From contig JAITSV010000076.1 of assembly GCA_031287575.1 (NCBI GenBank), forward strand, positions 1-64,000: 64,000 nucleotides of DNA, given 5' to 3'. This stretch comes from Desulfovibrio sp. GTDB lineage: Bacteria > Desulfobacterota > Desulfovibrionia > Desulfovibrionales > Desulfovibrionaceae. The notes beneath the pieces were generated by a model. That model had not been told where the DNA came from and ran no database searches. It saw nothing but the letters and a program-made list of their open reading frames with translations. Shown here piece by piece: positions 28,059-37,518 of this stretch (position 1 is the first letter of the stretch; each line of letters opens with the position of its first letter). A program made the position numbers and the translations under genes.

Positions 28059-29099
28059 ATGCTTGACCGCAGACACTTCATGCAATCGTTACTGGCTGTT
28101 GCCTCACTGGCAACCCTGCCCGCCGCCACGGCCAACGCCGCCACCGGCCCGTCCGTTTCCGGCGCGCCGGAAACCCCGGCAGGCGGCACGCCCGCCACGC
28201 CCCGCACCACGCAGGCGCCCGGCTTCTTCCGCCTGCCCGTGGGCGGCGTGACGGTATTCGCGCTGTTCGACGCCCACGGCAAACTCGATCCGGCCATCCT
28301 GCACGGGGCCGACCGCAAGGACATCGACGCCTTGCTGGAAGATGCGGGCATCCCCGCCGGACAGCCCGCCACCAGCAACGTGAACTGCTTCCTGCTGGAC
28401 GCCGGGACGCGCCGGGTGCTCATGGATACCGGAGCAGGGGCCTTCTTCGGCACGCGGGGCGGGTACCTGCCCGAAAACCTGCGCGCCGCCGGATACACGC
28501 CCGGCGGCATCGACCACGTGCTGCTCTCGCACCTGCACCCGGACCACGCGCTGGGCCTGGTGGACGCCGCGGGGGCGCGGGTGTTCCCCAATGCCGGCGT
28601 GCACGTGAGCGCGCCGGAACTGGACTACTGGACCAGCGATGCCACCCTGGCCGCCGCGCCGGAAGGCCGCAAGGCCGGGCTGCTGGCCCTGCGCAAGGCC
28701 CTGGCGCCATACAGGGACGCTGGCCGGCTGCACACCTTCGCGCCAGGGGCCGCGCCCCTGGCCGATGTACCGCTGGTCACCTCGGTGGACCTGCCCGGCC
28801 ACACGCCGGGGCACTGCGGCTTCCGCGTGACCTCGGGCGGTGCGGCCCTGCTCTTCTGGGCGGACATCATCCACAGCACCCCGGTGCAGTTCGCCCGGCC
28901 GGAGGTGTCCATCGACTTCGACGTGGACCAGAAGGCCGCCGTGGCCACCCGCCTGCGCCTGCTGCCCCAGGTGGCCGCCGAGGACTGCTGGGTGGCCGGG
29001 TCGCACCTGCCCTTCCCCGGCCTGGGCCGGGTGCGGGCCAGGAATGGCGGCAAGGGCGGCTACGCCTGGCTGCCCGTGAACTACGCCGACGGGCTGTAG
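28059..29099 (+). CDS. Exported MBL-fold metallo-hydrolase
   Basis: 346 aa. The N terminus (LDRRHFMQSLLAVASLATLP) resembles a Tat signal with a twin Arg. The metallo-beta-lactamase fold shows the metal motif HLHPDH (SHLHPDHALGLVD), then LPGHTPGHCGF, FWADIIHS and a late GSHLPFPGLG histidine. Substrate is unknown; relatives include lactonases and many uncharacterised hydrolases. GGAGG lies 6 bases before the ATG. It appears to be a single gene facing the TIM-barrel gene. Location beyond the inner membrane is inferred from the signal. Confidence 0.85.
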   Translation: MLDRRHFMQSLLAVASLATLPAATANAATGPSVSGAPETPAGGTPATPRTTQAPGFFRLPVGGVTVFALFDAHGKLDPAILHGADRKDIDALLEDAGIPAGQPATSNVNCFLLDAGTRRVLMDTGAGAFFGTRGGYLPENLRAAGYTPGGIDHVLLSHLHPDHALGLVDAAGARVFPNAGVHVSAPELDYWTSDATLAAAPEGRKAGLLALRKALAPYRDAGRLHTFAPGAAPLADVPLVTSVDLPGHTPGHCGFRVTSGGAALLFWADIIHSTPVQFARPEVSIDFDVDQKAAVATRLRLLPQVAAEDCWVAGSHLPFPGLGRVRARNGGKGGYAWLPVNYADGL

Positions 29100-29101
29100 C
29101 C

Positions 29102-29181
29102 GGATGGCGGCGGCCGCCGCCATCCCCCAACCACAAACGTCGCAATGCACAACGCGCCGTCCGGCGGATACCGGGCGGCGC
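29102..29181. terminator. Palindromes in the convergent gap after the metallo-hydrolase gene
   Basis: A 24-base perfect GC palindrome centred at 29113/29114 (arms GGATGGCGGCGG and CCGCCGCCATCC) is followed by a hairpin GCGCCGTCCGG (29154-29164) / CCGGGCGGCGC (29171-29181) and then TTCATTT. Together they probably terminate the plus-strand gene. Confidence 0.5.
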
Positions 29182-29249
29182 GCTTCATTTGCGAAGGACG
29201 GAGGGTGAGACAGGCGCGGCGGCAGTTCCGTCTCGCACGCGGTGTCGCG

Positions 29250-30122
29250 TCAGACGGCGGACACCTCGGCAGGAGCGGCGGCAGGCCCCCTGGCCGGGGC
29301 GACGGCGGGGGCGTTCGGGGGCGTCAGCACGTCCGCGTACTGCTTGCGCGCGGCCAGCCAGGCGCGGGACACGGCAAAGGAGGCCTCGTCATGCGGCTCC
29401 AGGGTGGCGGTGGGGTGCAGCCCGCGCGCGATGAGGCCGCCGAACAGGTCGTCCAGCGGAATGGACCCGGTACCCAGGCCCAGGTGCTGGTCGTCGCTGC
29501 CGTCGTTGTCGTGCAGGTGCAGGTGGGCAAGGCGCGGGGCGAAGGCATCCAGCCAGCGCCGCATGTCGCGCCGCTGCACGCCGCGCGCGAAGCTGTGCCA
29601 GTGCCCGGCGTCGAAGCAGATACCCGCGCGGGCGCCGCAACGGGCGACCAGGGCATCGACCAGCGCGGCCACCGGCTCGGGGTCGCGCTCGTGGGTGTTC
29701 TCGATGTGCACGGGCGCATCGCACACCTCCAGCACCGCCGCCCACGTGCCGCTGGCCCGCTCCAGCCACGCGTCGAAGGCACCGTCATGCTGGCTGTGGT
29801 CGAAGGCGGCGTGCCCCACCATGTGGCGCGGCGCGTACAGGCCGGCCAGTTCCGCCGCGCGGCGCAGGGTGTCGCGGCTGGCGGCCAGAATGGCGTTGTT
29901 GAGGCTGCCGGGGTGCAGGTCGAAAAACGGCAGGTGCACGGCGCAGGGCAGCCCGGCATCGGCCAGACGGCGCGCGGTGTCACGGTGCCAGTCCGGCGTC
30001 GGTTCCTGCACGGCAAAGGTGTCGAGGCCCAGTTCCGGGGCCAGCCCGTCGGCCACGAAACGGTCGAGCCACGCGGGGTCGCGGGCGACCCAGCTGAGGG
30101 GAAGATTCACGAAGGTGTGCAT
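29250..30122 (-). CDS. TIM-barrel protein of the AP-endonuclease 2 / sugar isomerase superfamily
   Basis: 290 aa. Metal-site patterns of the xylose-isomerase-like barrel are visible: VHLPFFDLHPGS, GHAAFDHS, HIENTHERDPEP, GICFDAGHWHSF and LHLHDNDGSDDQHLGLGTG. These are typical of divalent-metal phosphoesterases and isomerases. Candidate roles are sugar-phosphate isomerase or a CbiR-type cobamide-remodelling phosphodiesterase, the latter only a suggestion. The ATG at 30122 has no clear ribosome site. The C-terminal ~25 residues are Ala/Pro-rich. It is divergent from hmcA across a 769-base region. Confidence 0.75.
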   Translation of the reverse strand: MHTFVNLPLSWVARDPAWLDRFVADGLAPELGLDTFAVQEPTPDWHRDTARRLADAGLPCAVHLPFFDLHPGSLNNAILAASRDTLRRAAELAGLYAPRHMVGHAAFDHSQHDGAFDAWLERASGTWAAVLEVCDAPVHIENTHERDPEPVAALVDALVARCGARAGICFDAGHWHSFARGVQRRDMRRWLDAFAPRLAHLHLHDNDGSDDQHLGLGTGSIPLDDLFGGLIARGLHPTATLEPHDEASFAVSRAWLAARKQYADVLTPPNAPAVAPARGPAAAPAEVSAV

Positions 30123-30574
30123 GGGGAGCGTGTAGCACAGCGCCCGCCCGGGGCCAACCACGCAACTCGGGACGGGCCTGCGCCGGATGGCCAGCCAGGG
30201 CCGCCCGGCCGGGGACGGGGCCACCCCTGTCCGAAACAGGCCTTACGCCGTTTTTCGCACCCCACCCCCCGCCTTTCGCGTACCGCACCCCGGATTTCGA
30301 CCATCCGGAACCCGTATCCGGGCATCCGCGACCTTTTCGCGCCTGTCCCGACTTTTTTACCGCACCTGCGCGAAAGTCACCCTGCCGTCACCCCGCGTAC
30401 CGCCTTAATCCGGACTGAAAAAGACCAGTTTGCAACCGCTCGCATACTTCAATTAGATCAATTATTTCACATTGTAACAACATACCGCGAAAGCCTTCGA
30501 GCAACCCCGGTTTTCCGCAGAATGTGCTTGACGCACCCTTGATAATCGCATACCCCTCCGGTAGGAATTATTCC

Positions 30575-30594
30575 ATACCCTAGAAGTAGGGTAT
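30575..30594. promoter_or_regulatory. Candidate operator upstream of hmcA (Rrf2-type palindrome)
   Basis: ATACCCTAGAAGTAGGGTAT is a perfect 8+8 inverted repeat with a 4-base centre, in an AT-rich promoter-like zone about 300 bases before hmcA. Its layout resembles operators of Rrf2-family regulators, and rrf2 closes this operon. Assignment is inference. Confidence 0.5.
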
Positions 30595-30652
30595 TCGCGC
30601 GCCTTCCGGCCGACGCCAACGGCCGGGAAAACCCCGGTGAATGGGCCTGCAC

Positions 30653-30674
30653 ATGTCGCGTAATCATGCGACAT
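30653..30674. promoter_or_regulatory. Second inverted repeat in the hmcA leader
   Basis: ATGTCGC-N8-GCGACAT. The half-site TGTCGC/GCGACA is also the half-site of the nifH-nifV palindrome, with different spacing. The rest of the 769-base divergent region shows no gene. Confidence 0.4.
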
Positions 30675-30891
30675 AACAGGATGCCCACCAGGATAGCGCG
30701 AACGCCACAGGGAGGAACCACGGTTCGGACCACACGCGGGTGCCCCGGCATGGGGGGCACTGGCGCGGCTCCGTTTCGTGGCAGGGCTCTGTCTGAACGT
30801 GCCGCCGCGCAAGCCGCAGGGAACCGGCTGGCGGCACGCCGACTGAGGGTTGTCAGAGGAAGCGTTTCACTCATTTCAAAGGACTGCCACT

Positions 30892-32574
30892 ATGATGAAC
30901 GCGAAATCACTGCTGCGATGGGCGGGAGCTCTGGTCGCCGTGGCTGCTGTCACGGTTTTCGGACTGGATGCGCGGGGCACGACCAAGCCCCTTCCCGGCT
31001 CCACGGGCGAGCAGCGCGCCGACCTGGTGGAGATCGGCGTCATGGCGAAATTCGGCGACCTGGAGTTGCCGAAGGTCACCTTCCCGCACGATCGGCATTC
31101 CGAGGCCGTGGCCAAGGTCGCCGCGCCCGGCAAGGAATGCGCCACCTGCCACAAGAACGACGACAAGGGCAAGATGTCGCTCAAGTTCATGCGCCTTGAG
31201 GACACCACCGCCGCCGACCTGAAGAATATCTACCACGCCAACTGTATCGGCTGTCACACCGAGCAGGCCAAGGCGGGCAAGAAGACCGGGCCGCAGGACG
31301 GCGAATGCCGCTCGTGCCACAACCCGAAGCCCATGGCCTCCTCGTGGAAGCAGATCGGCCTCGACAAGTCGCTGCACTTCCGCCACGTGGCCGCCAAGGC
31401 CATCGCGCCGGTGAACGACCCGCAGAAGAACTGCGGCGCCTGTCACCACGTGTACGACGAAGCCGCCAAGAAGCTTTCCTGGGTCAAGAACAAGGAAGAT
31501 TCCTGCCGCGCCTGCCACGGCGACGCGCGCGTGGAAAAGAAGCCTTCGCTGCGTGAAGCCGCGCACACCCAGTGCATCACCTGCCACCGCAGCGTGGCCG
31601 CCGCCCCGGCCAAGGCCGACAGCGGCCCGGTTTCCTGCGCGGGCTGCCACGACCCGGCCATGCAGGCCAAGTTCAAGGTGGTGCGCGACGTGCCCCGCCT
31701 GGAACGCGGCCAGCCCGACGCGGCCATGGTCCTGCCCGTGGCGGGCCCCGGTGCCAAGGATGCGCCCAAGGGCATGAAGGGTTCCATGAAGCCCGTGGCC
31801 TTCAACCACAAGGTGCACGAAGCGGCCAGCAACACCTGCCGCGCCTGCCACCACGTGAAGATCGACAACTGCACCACCTGCCACACGCTGGAAGGCGTGA
31901 AGGACGGCAGCTTCGTGCAGATCGAGAAGGCCATGCACCAGCCCGATTCCATGAAGAGCTGCGTGGGCTGCCACAACCAGAAGGTGCAGGCGCCCGCCTG
32001 CGCGGGCTGCCACGGCTTCATGAAGACCGGTGCCAAGCCCCAGCCCGAAGCCGCCTGCGGGGTGTGCCACGCCGATCCGGTCGGCCCCTCCGGTCCGCTG
32101 GACGCCAAGGCCGTGGCCGACGGCGGCCTGCTGAAGGCCACCAGGGAGCAGCGCGCCGACGTGGCCGCCGCCACCCTGGCCGCCCGCCGCACCACCAAGG
32201 GCACCCTGCCCGCAGACGACATCCCCGAGTTCGTGACCATCGGCGTGCTGTCCGACAAGTACGAACCCTCGAAGCTGCCGCACCGCAAGATCATCAACAC
32301 CCTGATGGCCGCCATCGGCGACGACAAGCTGGCCGCCACGTTCCACACCGACAAGGCCACCGTGTGCGCGGGCTGCCACCACAACAGCCCCGCCAGCAAG
32401 ACGCCGCCCAAGTGCGCCAGCTGCCATGGCCAGCCCTTCGACGCCGCCAAGGGCGACCGCCCCGGCCTGAAGGCTGCCTACCACCAGCAGTGCATGGGCT
32501 GCCACAACCGCATGAAGCTGGAAAAGCCCGCGGATACGGCCTGCGCCGAGTGTCACAAGGAACGCGCGAAATAG
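30892..32574 (+). CDS. hmcA: HmcA, 16-haem high-molecular-weight cytochrome c
   Basis: The periplasmic electron-transfer subunit of the Hmc complex, linking hydrogenase/TpI-c3 electrons to the membrane. I count sixteen CxxCH motifs in the 560-aa protein, the exact HmcA number. An N-terminal signal (NAKSLLRWAGALVAVAAVTVFGLDA) directs export. The start ATG at 30892 is chosen over an upstream TTG because AAAGGA lies before it. Two internal stretches (EQRADLVEIGVMAKFGDLELPKVTFPH and the later IPEFVTIGVLSDKYEPSKLPH) are similar and hint at internal duplication. First gene of hmcABCDEF-rrf1-rrf2. Confidence 0.98.
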   Translation: MMNAKSLLRWAGALVAVAAVTVFGLDARGTTKPLPGSTGEQRADLVEIGVMAKFGDLELPKVTFPHDRHSEAVAKVAAPGKECATCHKNDDKGKMSLKFMRLEDTTAADLKNIYHANCIGCHTEQAKAGKKTGPQDGECRSCHNPKPMASSWKQIGLDKSLHFRHVAAKAIAPVNDPQKNCGACHHVYDEAAKKLSWVKNKEDSCRACHGDARVEKKPSLREAAHTQCITCHRSVAAAPAKADSGPVSCAGCHDPAMQAKFKVVRDVPRLERGQPDAAMVLPVAGPGAKDAPKGMKGSMKPVAFNHKVHEAASNTCRACHHVKIDNCTTCHTLEGVKDGSFVQIEKAMHQPDSMKSCVGCHNQKVQAPACAGCHGFMKTGAKPQPEAACGVCHADPVGPSGPLDAKAVADGGLLKATREQRADVAAATLAARRTTKGTLPADDIPEFVTIGVLSDKYEPSKLPHRKIINTLMAAIGDDKLAATFHTDKATVCAGCHHNSPASKTPPKCASCHGQPFDAAKGDRPGLKAAYHQQCMGCHNRMKLEKPADTACAECHKERAK

Positions 32575-32595
32575 GAAACCGGTAAGGAGTTATCC

Positions 32596-33714
32596 ATGAA
32601 CAGGAGAAGATTCCTGACCCTGCTGGGCACCGCCGGTGTTTCCACGGCCATGAGCGCTGTAGGCGCGAAAAAGGCCGTCGCGGCGGGCAACCAGAGCTTC
32701 AAGGGATACAAGGACAGTTACGGGGTGCTGCACGACACCACCCGCTGCATCGGCTGCCGCAAGTGCGAGCAGGGCTGCAACGAGGTGAACAAGCTGCCCG
32801 CGCCCAAGGTGAAGTTCGACGACCTGACGGTGCTGGAAAAATCGCGCCGCACCGATGCGAACAACTGGACGGTGGTCAACAAGTACAACGTGGCCGGCCT
32901 GGATCACCCGGTGTTCCGCAAGCAGCAGTGCAACCACTGCCTGGAACCCGCCTGCGCCTCGGCCTGCTTCGTCAAGGCCTTCACCAAGAACCCCGACGGC
33001 TCCGTCACCTACGACGGCAGCCTGTGCGTGGGCTGCCGCTACTGCATGGTCGCGTGCCCGTTCAACGTGCCCGCCTTCCAGTACGACGAGCCCTTCGACC
33101 CGCTGATCCAGAAGTGCACCATGTGCCACCCGCGCATCCAGGAGGGCAAGCTGCCCGGCTGTGTCGAGGCCTGCCCCAAGGAGGCCCTGACCTTCGGCAA
33201 GCGCGAGGACCTCGTGCGCATCGCCCACGACCGCATCCGCAGCAACCCCGGCCGGTACCAGGACCACGTCTACGGTGAACTGGAAATGGGCGGCACCGCG
33301 TGGATGTACCTGGCGGGCGTGCCCTTCGAGGCCGTGGGCCAGCAGGAAATGGGCACCAAGTCCGCGCCGGAATACACGGCGGGGGCCCTTGGTTCCGTGC
33401 CCATGGTTGTGGGCATCTGGCCGGTGCTGCTGACCGGTGCCTACGCCATCTCCAAGCGCAAGGAAAAGGTTGCGGCCGAAGAGCGCGAAGAAGCCGTGCA
33501 GGCCGCGCTGGCCAAGGCCCGCGAGGATGCGGCCAAGGCCATGGATACCGCCCTGGCCAAGGCGGCCAAGGAAAAGGACGCCGCCGTGACCCGCGAGGTC
33601 AAGAAGGCCATGGAACAGGCGGAGCAGGCCTTCGAAGAGAAGTTCGCCGCCCTGCGTGCCGAAGGCCAGAGCGCCGAAAGTGGCGACGACGGCGAAGGCA
33701 AGGAGGATGCATAA
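32596..33714 (+). CDS. hmcB: HmcB, iron-sulfur subunit of the Hmc complex
   Basis: A ferredoxin-type subunit with four cysteine clusters, the first C51-x2-C54-x2-C57-x3-C61, then [25 protein letters not shown] and CTMCHPRIQ...CVEACP. The N terminus [13 protein letters not shown] is Tat-like, so the clusters face the periplasm. A helix near residues 260-285 ([21 protein letters not shown]) anchors it. The last ~85 residues are a charged Ala/Lys/Glu coiled coil on the cytoplasmic side. 372 aa. It starts 21 bases after hmcA and ends one base before hmcC. Confidence 0.97.
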   Translation: MNRRRFLTLLGTAGVSTAMSAVGAKKAVAAGNQSFKGYKDSYGVLHDTTRCIGCRKCEQGCNEVNKLPAPKVKFDDLTVLEKSRRTDANNWTVVNKYNVAGLDHPVFRKQQCNHCLEPACASACFVKAFTKNPDGSVTYDGSLCVGCRYCMVACPFNVPAFQYDEPFDPLIQKCTMCHPRIQEGKLPGCVEACPKEALTFGKREDLVRIAHDRIRSNPGRYQDHVYGELEMGGTAWMYLAGVPFEAVGQQEMGTKSAPEYTAGALGSVPMVVGIWPVLLTGAYAISKRKEKVAAEEREEAVQAALAKAREDAAKAMDTALAKAAKEKDAAVTREVKKAMEQAEQAFEEKFAALRAEGQSAESGDDGEGKEDA

Positions 33715-33715
33715 C

Positions 33716-34882
33716 ATGCATGACGCCAACACCAAGAACGGCCTGTTCACGCCCGGCAACATCATCACGGGCATCATCCTGGCAGTGGGCGCGGTGATCA
33801 CCTTCATCCGCTTCACCCAGGGCATCGGGGCCGTCACCAACCTGTCCGACAACAACCCGTGGGGCATCTGGATCGGGTTCGACCTGCTGTGCGGCGTGGC
33901 CCTGGCCGCCGGCGGCTACGTCACCTCGGCCTCGTGCTACCTGTTCGGGATGAAGCGCTACCACTCCGCGGTGCGCCCGGCCATCACCACCGCGTTCCTC
34001 GGCTACTTCTTCGTGGTCGTGGCGCTGCATTACGACCTGGGCCACCCGCTGCGCCTGCCCTACCCGCTGGTGTACTCGCAGGGCACCACCTCGCTGCTGT
34101 TCGAAGTGGGCCTGTGCGTGGCCACCTACCTCAGCGTGCTGTTCGTGGAATGGTCCCCGGCGGCGCTGGAATGGCTGGGCCTGCGCAAGCTGCGCAACGT
34201 CATCGTCAAGCTGACCATCATGCTGACCATCTTCGGCGTGGTGCTGTCCACCCTGCACCAGTCGTCGCTGGGCGCGCTGTTCCTGATCGCCCCGGGCAAG
34301 CTGCACCCCCTGTGGTACTCCAGCTTCCTGCCGGTGTTCTTCTTCATCTCGTCCATGGTGGCGGGCCTTTCCATGGTCATCTTCGAAGGCACCCTGGCCC
34401 ACGCCGGGCTGCACCACAAGATGGACGAAACCCACCTGAAGGAGGCCGAAGGCGTGATCTTCGGCTTCGGCAAGGCCGCCTCGTTCGTGCTTGCCGGGTA
34501 CTTCTTCATCAAGACCATGGACATCGCCATGGACAACGACTGGGCCTACCTCGGCACCGGCTACGGGGCCTGGTTCCTGGTCGAGATGTTCGGCTTCGTG
34601 GCGCTGCCCTCGTTCCTGTACGCCCTCGGCGTGCGCGAGAAGAACGTCACCCTGGTGCGCATCGCGTCCATCAACGCGGTGCTCGGCATCGTGCTGAACC
34701 GCTTCAACGTCTCGCTCATCGCCTTCAACTGGAACCTGCCCGCCGCCGACCGCTACTTCCCGCACTGGATGGAGATCGGCGTTTCGGTGTTCATCGTGAC
34801 GCTCATCATCACGGTCTACCGGTTCATCGCCACGCGCATGCCGGTGCTGTACGAGCATCCCGACTACAAGGACGCCCACTAG
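33716..34882 (+). CDS. hmcC: HmcC, NrfD-like integral membrane subunit
   Basis: A 388-aa polytopic subunit with about ten helices, related to NrfD/HybB/PsrC. It starts MHDANTKNGLFTPGNIITGIILAVGAVITFIRF. NrfD-type features include NPWGIWIGFDLLCGVALAAGGYV and LHQSSLGALFLIAPGKLHPLWYSSFLPVFF. It probably carries quinone chemistry or a proton path between HmcB and HmcE. AGGAGG precedes the ATG, overlapping the hmcB end. Confidence 0.96.
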   Translation: MHDANTKNGLFTPGNIITGIILAVGAVITFIRFTQGIGAVTNLSDNNPWGIWIGFDLLCGVALAAGGYVTSASCYLFGMKRYHSAVRPAITTAFLGYFFVVVALHYDLGHPLRLPYPLVYSQGTTSLLFEVGLCVATYLSVLFVEWSPAALEWLGLRKLRNVIVKLTIMLTIFGVVLSTLHQSSLGALFLIAPGKLHPLWYSSFLPVFFFISSMVAGLSMVIFEGTLAHAGLHHKMDETHLKEAEGVIFGFGKAASFVLAGYFFIKTMDIAMDNDWAYLGTGYGAWFLVEMFGFVALPSFLYALGVREKNVTLVRIASINAVLGIVLNRFNVSLIAFNWNLPAADRYFPHWMEIGVSVFIVTLIITVYRFIATRMPVLYEHPDYKDAH

Positions 34883-34900
34883 GGCCGCAAGGAGCACGCC

Positions 34901-35038
34901 ATGGAAATCCATACCCTGCACGAGTTCATGCTGCACACCAAGAACATCACCTATCTGCTGATGGGTGCCACCCTGGTGGGCTTCGTGTGCTACTGGCTGT
35001 TCCTGACCGGGCGCGACAAGAAGATCCGCAAATACTAA
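34901..35038 (+). CDS. hmcD: HmcD, small membrane subunit
   Basis: 45 aa: MEIHTLHEFMLHTKNITYLL then one transmembrane helix ending in a basic RDKKIRKY tail. Size and position match HmcD. AAGGAG lies 7 bases before the ATG. Too short for routine gene calling. Palindromic element D begins 9 bases after its stop, splitting the operon before hmcE. Confidence 0.92.
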   Translation: MEIHTLHEFMLHTKNITYLLMGATLVGFVCYWLFLTGRDKKIRKY

Positions 35039-35047
35039 GCAGTGACC

Positions 35048-35193
35048 AGGGCGTGTTTACAGTGAGAGATTTCGTTCGTTGGCAAGGAAGGCAAGCCTGC
35101 CATGAGGGAATATACTCTTATGGTATTTGACCGAGATGGCAGGCGCAGCCTGACGCCGCCAACGGGCGAAAGATCCACCTGTAAACATGGCCT
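35048..35193 (+). repeat. Intra-operon palindromic element, copy D (hmcD/hmcE)
   Basis: Outer arms GTTTACAG (35055-35062) and CTGTAAAC (35179-35186), with AGG/CCT extensions. Second arms TTTCGTTCGTTGGC and GCCAACGGGCGAAAG. Inner arms GCCTGCCAT and ATGGCAGGC. The core is ATGAGGGAATATACTCTTAT, then GGTATTTGACCG. Here the core runs in the gene direction. Confidence 0.9.
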
Positions 35194-35209
35194 GCCATAG
35201 GAGCAAACC

Positions 35210-35890
35210 ATGTACGCATTCCTCACCGGTCCCATGCTGTGGGTGGCGCTGCTGGTCTTCTTCGGCGGCCTTGCGGCGCGCGCGGTCTGGTACGTGCGCG
35301 GCCTGAGCTGGCAGCTCGACCGCGTGGCCTACGGCCCGCACCTGGCGCACGGCCTGAAGGGCGGCATCCATTCCGCCCTGAAGTGGATGCTGCCGTTCGG
35401 CACGCACAGCTGGCGCGAACAGCCCTACTTCGCAGTGGCCTTCTTCCTGTTCCACATCGGCGCGGTGCTGGTGCCGCTGTTCCTTGCCGGGCACAACATC
35501 ATCCTGGCCGAGCGGTTCGGCTTCAGCCTGCCGGTGCTGCCCATGGGCATCGCCGACGCGCTGACGGTGGCCGCCATCATCGGCCTGGTGATGATCGCGC
35601 TGCGGCGCATCGCCCTCACCGAGGTGCGCATCCTCACCACCGCCTACGACTGGTTCATCCTCGCCGTTTCGGCGGCGCCGTTCGTCACCGGCCTCGTGGC
35701 CCGGATGCACGTGGCCAACTACGAAACGTGGCTGCTCGCCCACATCATCACGGGCGAACTGCTGCTCATCGTGGCCCCGTTCACCAAGCTGTCCCACATC
35801 GTGCTGTTCTTCATGTCGCGCGGCCAGCTCGGCATGGACTACGCCATCAAGCGCGGCGGCTACAGCCGCGGGGCGGCCTTCCCCTGGTAG
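35210..35890 (+). CDS. hmcE: HmcE, NarI-like cytochrome b membrane subunit
   Basis: 226 aa with about five helices. It resembles the gamma subunit of nitrate reductase (NarI) and DsrM. Histidines in helices (FHIGAVLVPLFLAGHN and ETWLLAHIITGELLL) are candidate haem b ligands. AGGAG precedes the ATG. It would pass electrons across the membrane toward HmcF. Confidence 0.95.
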   Translation: MYAFLTGPMLWVALLVFFGGLAARAVWYVRGLSWQLDRVAYGPHLAHGLKGGIHSALKWMLPFGTHSWREQPYFAVAFFLFHIGAVLVPLFLAGHNIILAERFGFSLPVLPMGIADALTVAAIIGLVMIALRRIALTEVRILTTAYDWFILAVSAAPFVTGLVARMHVANYETWLLAHIITGELLLIVAPFTKLSHIVLFFMSRGQLGMDYAIKRGGYSRGAAFPW

Positions 35891-35946
35891 CGGCCCGTCC
35901 GTTACCCGACCGTGCCACGACCCGATGGACATGAAAGGAGCATCCC

Positions 35947-37338
35947 ATGCCTGAAGGAACGTTCTGCAACAGACGTCCGGTCAACACCGAAGAGGACCTC
36001 AAGGCCCTGCTCGGCGACAAGGGCGGTGCGCAATACTACAAGGAAATGGCGGAGCTGGAGGTTGATGTAGAGGCGCTGAAGGCGTCGCTGCAGAAGACCC
36101 TGCAGTCGCGCACCAAGACGTGGCTGGAAATCTGTGCCCACTGCGGCATGTGCGCGGACAGCTGCTTCCTGTACCGGGTCAACGACCGCGACCCCAAGCA
36201 GGTGCCCGCGTACAAGATCCAGTCCACCCTCGGCGAGATCGTGCGCAAGAAGGGCGAGGTGGATACCGCGTTCATGATGCGCACCATGGAAGTGGCGTGG
36301 TCGCAGTGCACCTGCTGCAACCGCTGCGGCATGTACTGCCCCCACGGCATCGACATGGGCGTCATGTTCAGCTACCTGCGCGGCCTGCTGTTCTCCCAGG
36401 GCTTCGTGCCGTGGGAACTGAAGATCGGCTCCGGCATGCACCGCGTGTACGGCGCGCAGATGGACGTGACCACCGAAGACTGGGTGGAAACCTGCGAATG
36501 GATGGCCGAGGAACAGCAGGAAGAATGGCCGGGCCTGGAAATCCCCGTCGACAAGGAAGACGCGGATACCATGTACGTGCTGAACGCCCGCGAGCCCAAG
36601 CACTACCCCGAAGACCTGGCCGAGGCCGCCATCCTGTTCCACCTGGCGGGCGAGAACTGGACCGTGCCGAGCGAAGGCTGGGAACAGACCTCGCTGACCA
36701 TGTTCGCCGGTGACTGGGCGGGCTGCAAGATGCAGGTGGAGCGGGTGTACGCCGCCGTGGAAAAGCTGCGGCCCAAGCGCGTCGTGGGCACCGAATGCGG
36801 CCACGCGCACCGTGCCACGGTCATCGAGGGCCCCTACTGGGCGGGCCTGCCCAGCGGCCAGACCCCGGTGCCCTTCCTGCACTACGTGGAGTGGGTGTCC
36901 GAGGCGCTGACCACCGGCAAGCTGAAGATCGACCCGGAAAAGCGCATCAAGGAACCCGTGACCCTGCAGGATTCCTGCAACTACGTGCGCAACCACGGCC
37001 TTGCCAAGCACACCCGCATCATCATGAGCTACATCGCGGAAGACTTCCACGAAATGGCTCCCAACCGCGAACACAACTACTGCTGCGGCGGCGGGGGCGG
37101 GTTCAACGGCATCGGTCGTTACCGCCACCAGCGCAACGTGGCGCTGAAAACCAAGCGCGACCAGATCCTGGCCACCGGCTGCAAGCTGGTGGTGGCGCCC
37201 TGTCACAACTGCTGGGACGCCATCCGCGACCTTGAGGAAGAATACGAGATCGGCATCCGCTGGTCGTTCCTGAAGCCGCTGCTCATCAGCATGGTCATCG
37301 TGCCCGAGCACCTGAAGCCGCAGGAAGAAGACGAATAG
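35947..37338 (+). CDS. hmcF: HmcF, cytoplasmic iron-sulfur subunit (HdrD/DsrK-like)
   Basis: 463 aa. Two [4Fe-4S] motifs at the N-terminal third ([11 protein letters not shown] and [11 protein letters not shown]), then two CCG-type domains with cysteines in [19 protein letters not shown] and APCHNCWD, the pattern that holds the special cluster of heterodisulfide-reductase relatives. Likely the cytoplasmic exit of electrons for sulfate reduction. AAAGGAG precedes the ATG. A 13-bp perfect hairpin follows its stop. Confidence 0.96.
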   Translation: MPEGTFCNRRPVNTEEDLKALLGDKGGAQYYKEMAELEVDVEALKASLQKTLQSRTKTWLEICAHCGMCADSCFLYRVNDRDPKQVPAYKIQSTLGEIVRKKGEVDTAFMMRTMEVAWSQCTCCNRCGMYCPHGIDMGVMFSYLRGLLFSQGFVPWELKIGSGMHRVYGAQMDVTTEDWVETCEWMAEEQQEEWPGLEIPVDKEDADTMYVLNAREPKHYPEDLAEAAILFHLAGENWTVPSEGWEQTSLTMFAGDWAGCKMQVERVYAAVEKLRPKRVVGTECGHAHRATVIEGPYWAGLPSGQTPVPFLHYVEWVSEALTTGKLKIDPEKRIKEPVTLQDSCNYVRNHGLAKHTRIIMSYIAEDFHEMAPNREHNYCCGGGGGFNGIGRYRHQRNVALKTKRDQILATGCKLVVAPCHNCWDAIRDLEEEYEIGIRWSFLKPLLISMVIVPEHLKPQEEDE

Positions 37339-37350
37339 ATCGCGCCGGGG

Positions 37351-37389
37351 CGCGCGGGCCTTGCACGACATCACGACAAGGCCCGCGCG
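37351..37389 (+). terminator. Hairpin between hmcF and rrf1
   Basis: CGCGCGGGCCTTG (37351-37363) pairs perfectly with CAAGGCCCGCGCG (37377-37389). It has no U-run, so it is more likely an attenuator or RNA-end stabiliser than a full stop. It would lower rrf1-rrf2 relative to the structural genes. Confidence 0.55.
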
Positions 37390-37518
37390 CCGCACGCGGC
37401 AGCATGGCCGCCGGATGGGGAGCGCCACCCCCCGCCCGGCCCGCCGGAACGCCCCCATCCCCTCGCGCGAGGGCACGGGCACCCCGGCCCGGCCCGCAAC
37501 CGGAGGCCCGGAGCGACC

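Noticed and set aside
30850..30891. Longer HmcA from an upstream TTG
   Set aside because: The extension is not signal-like. The ATG at 30892 has a ribosome site and is followed directly by a signal peptide.
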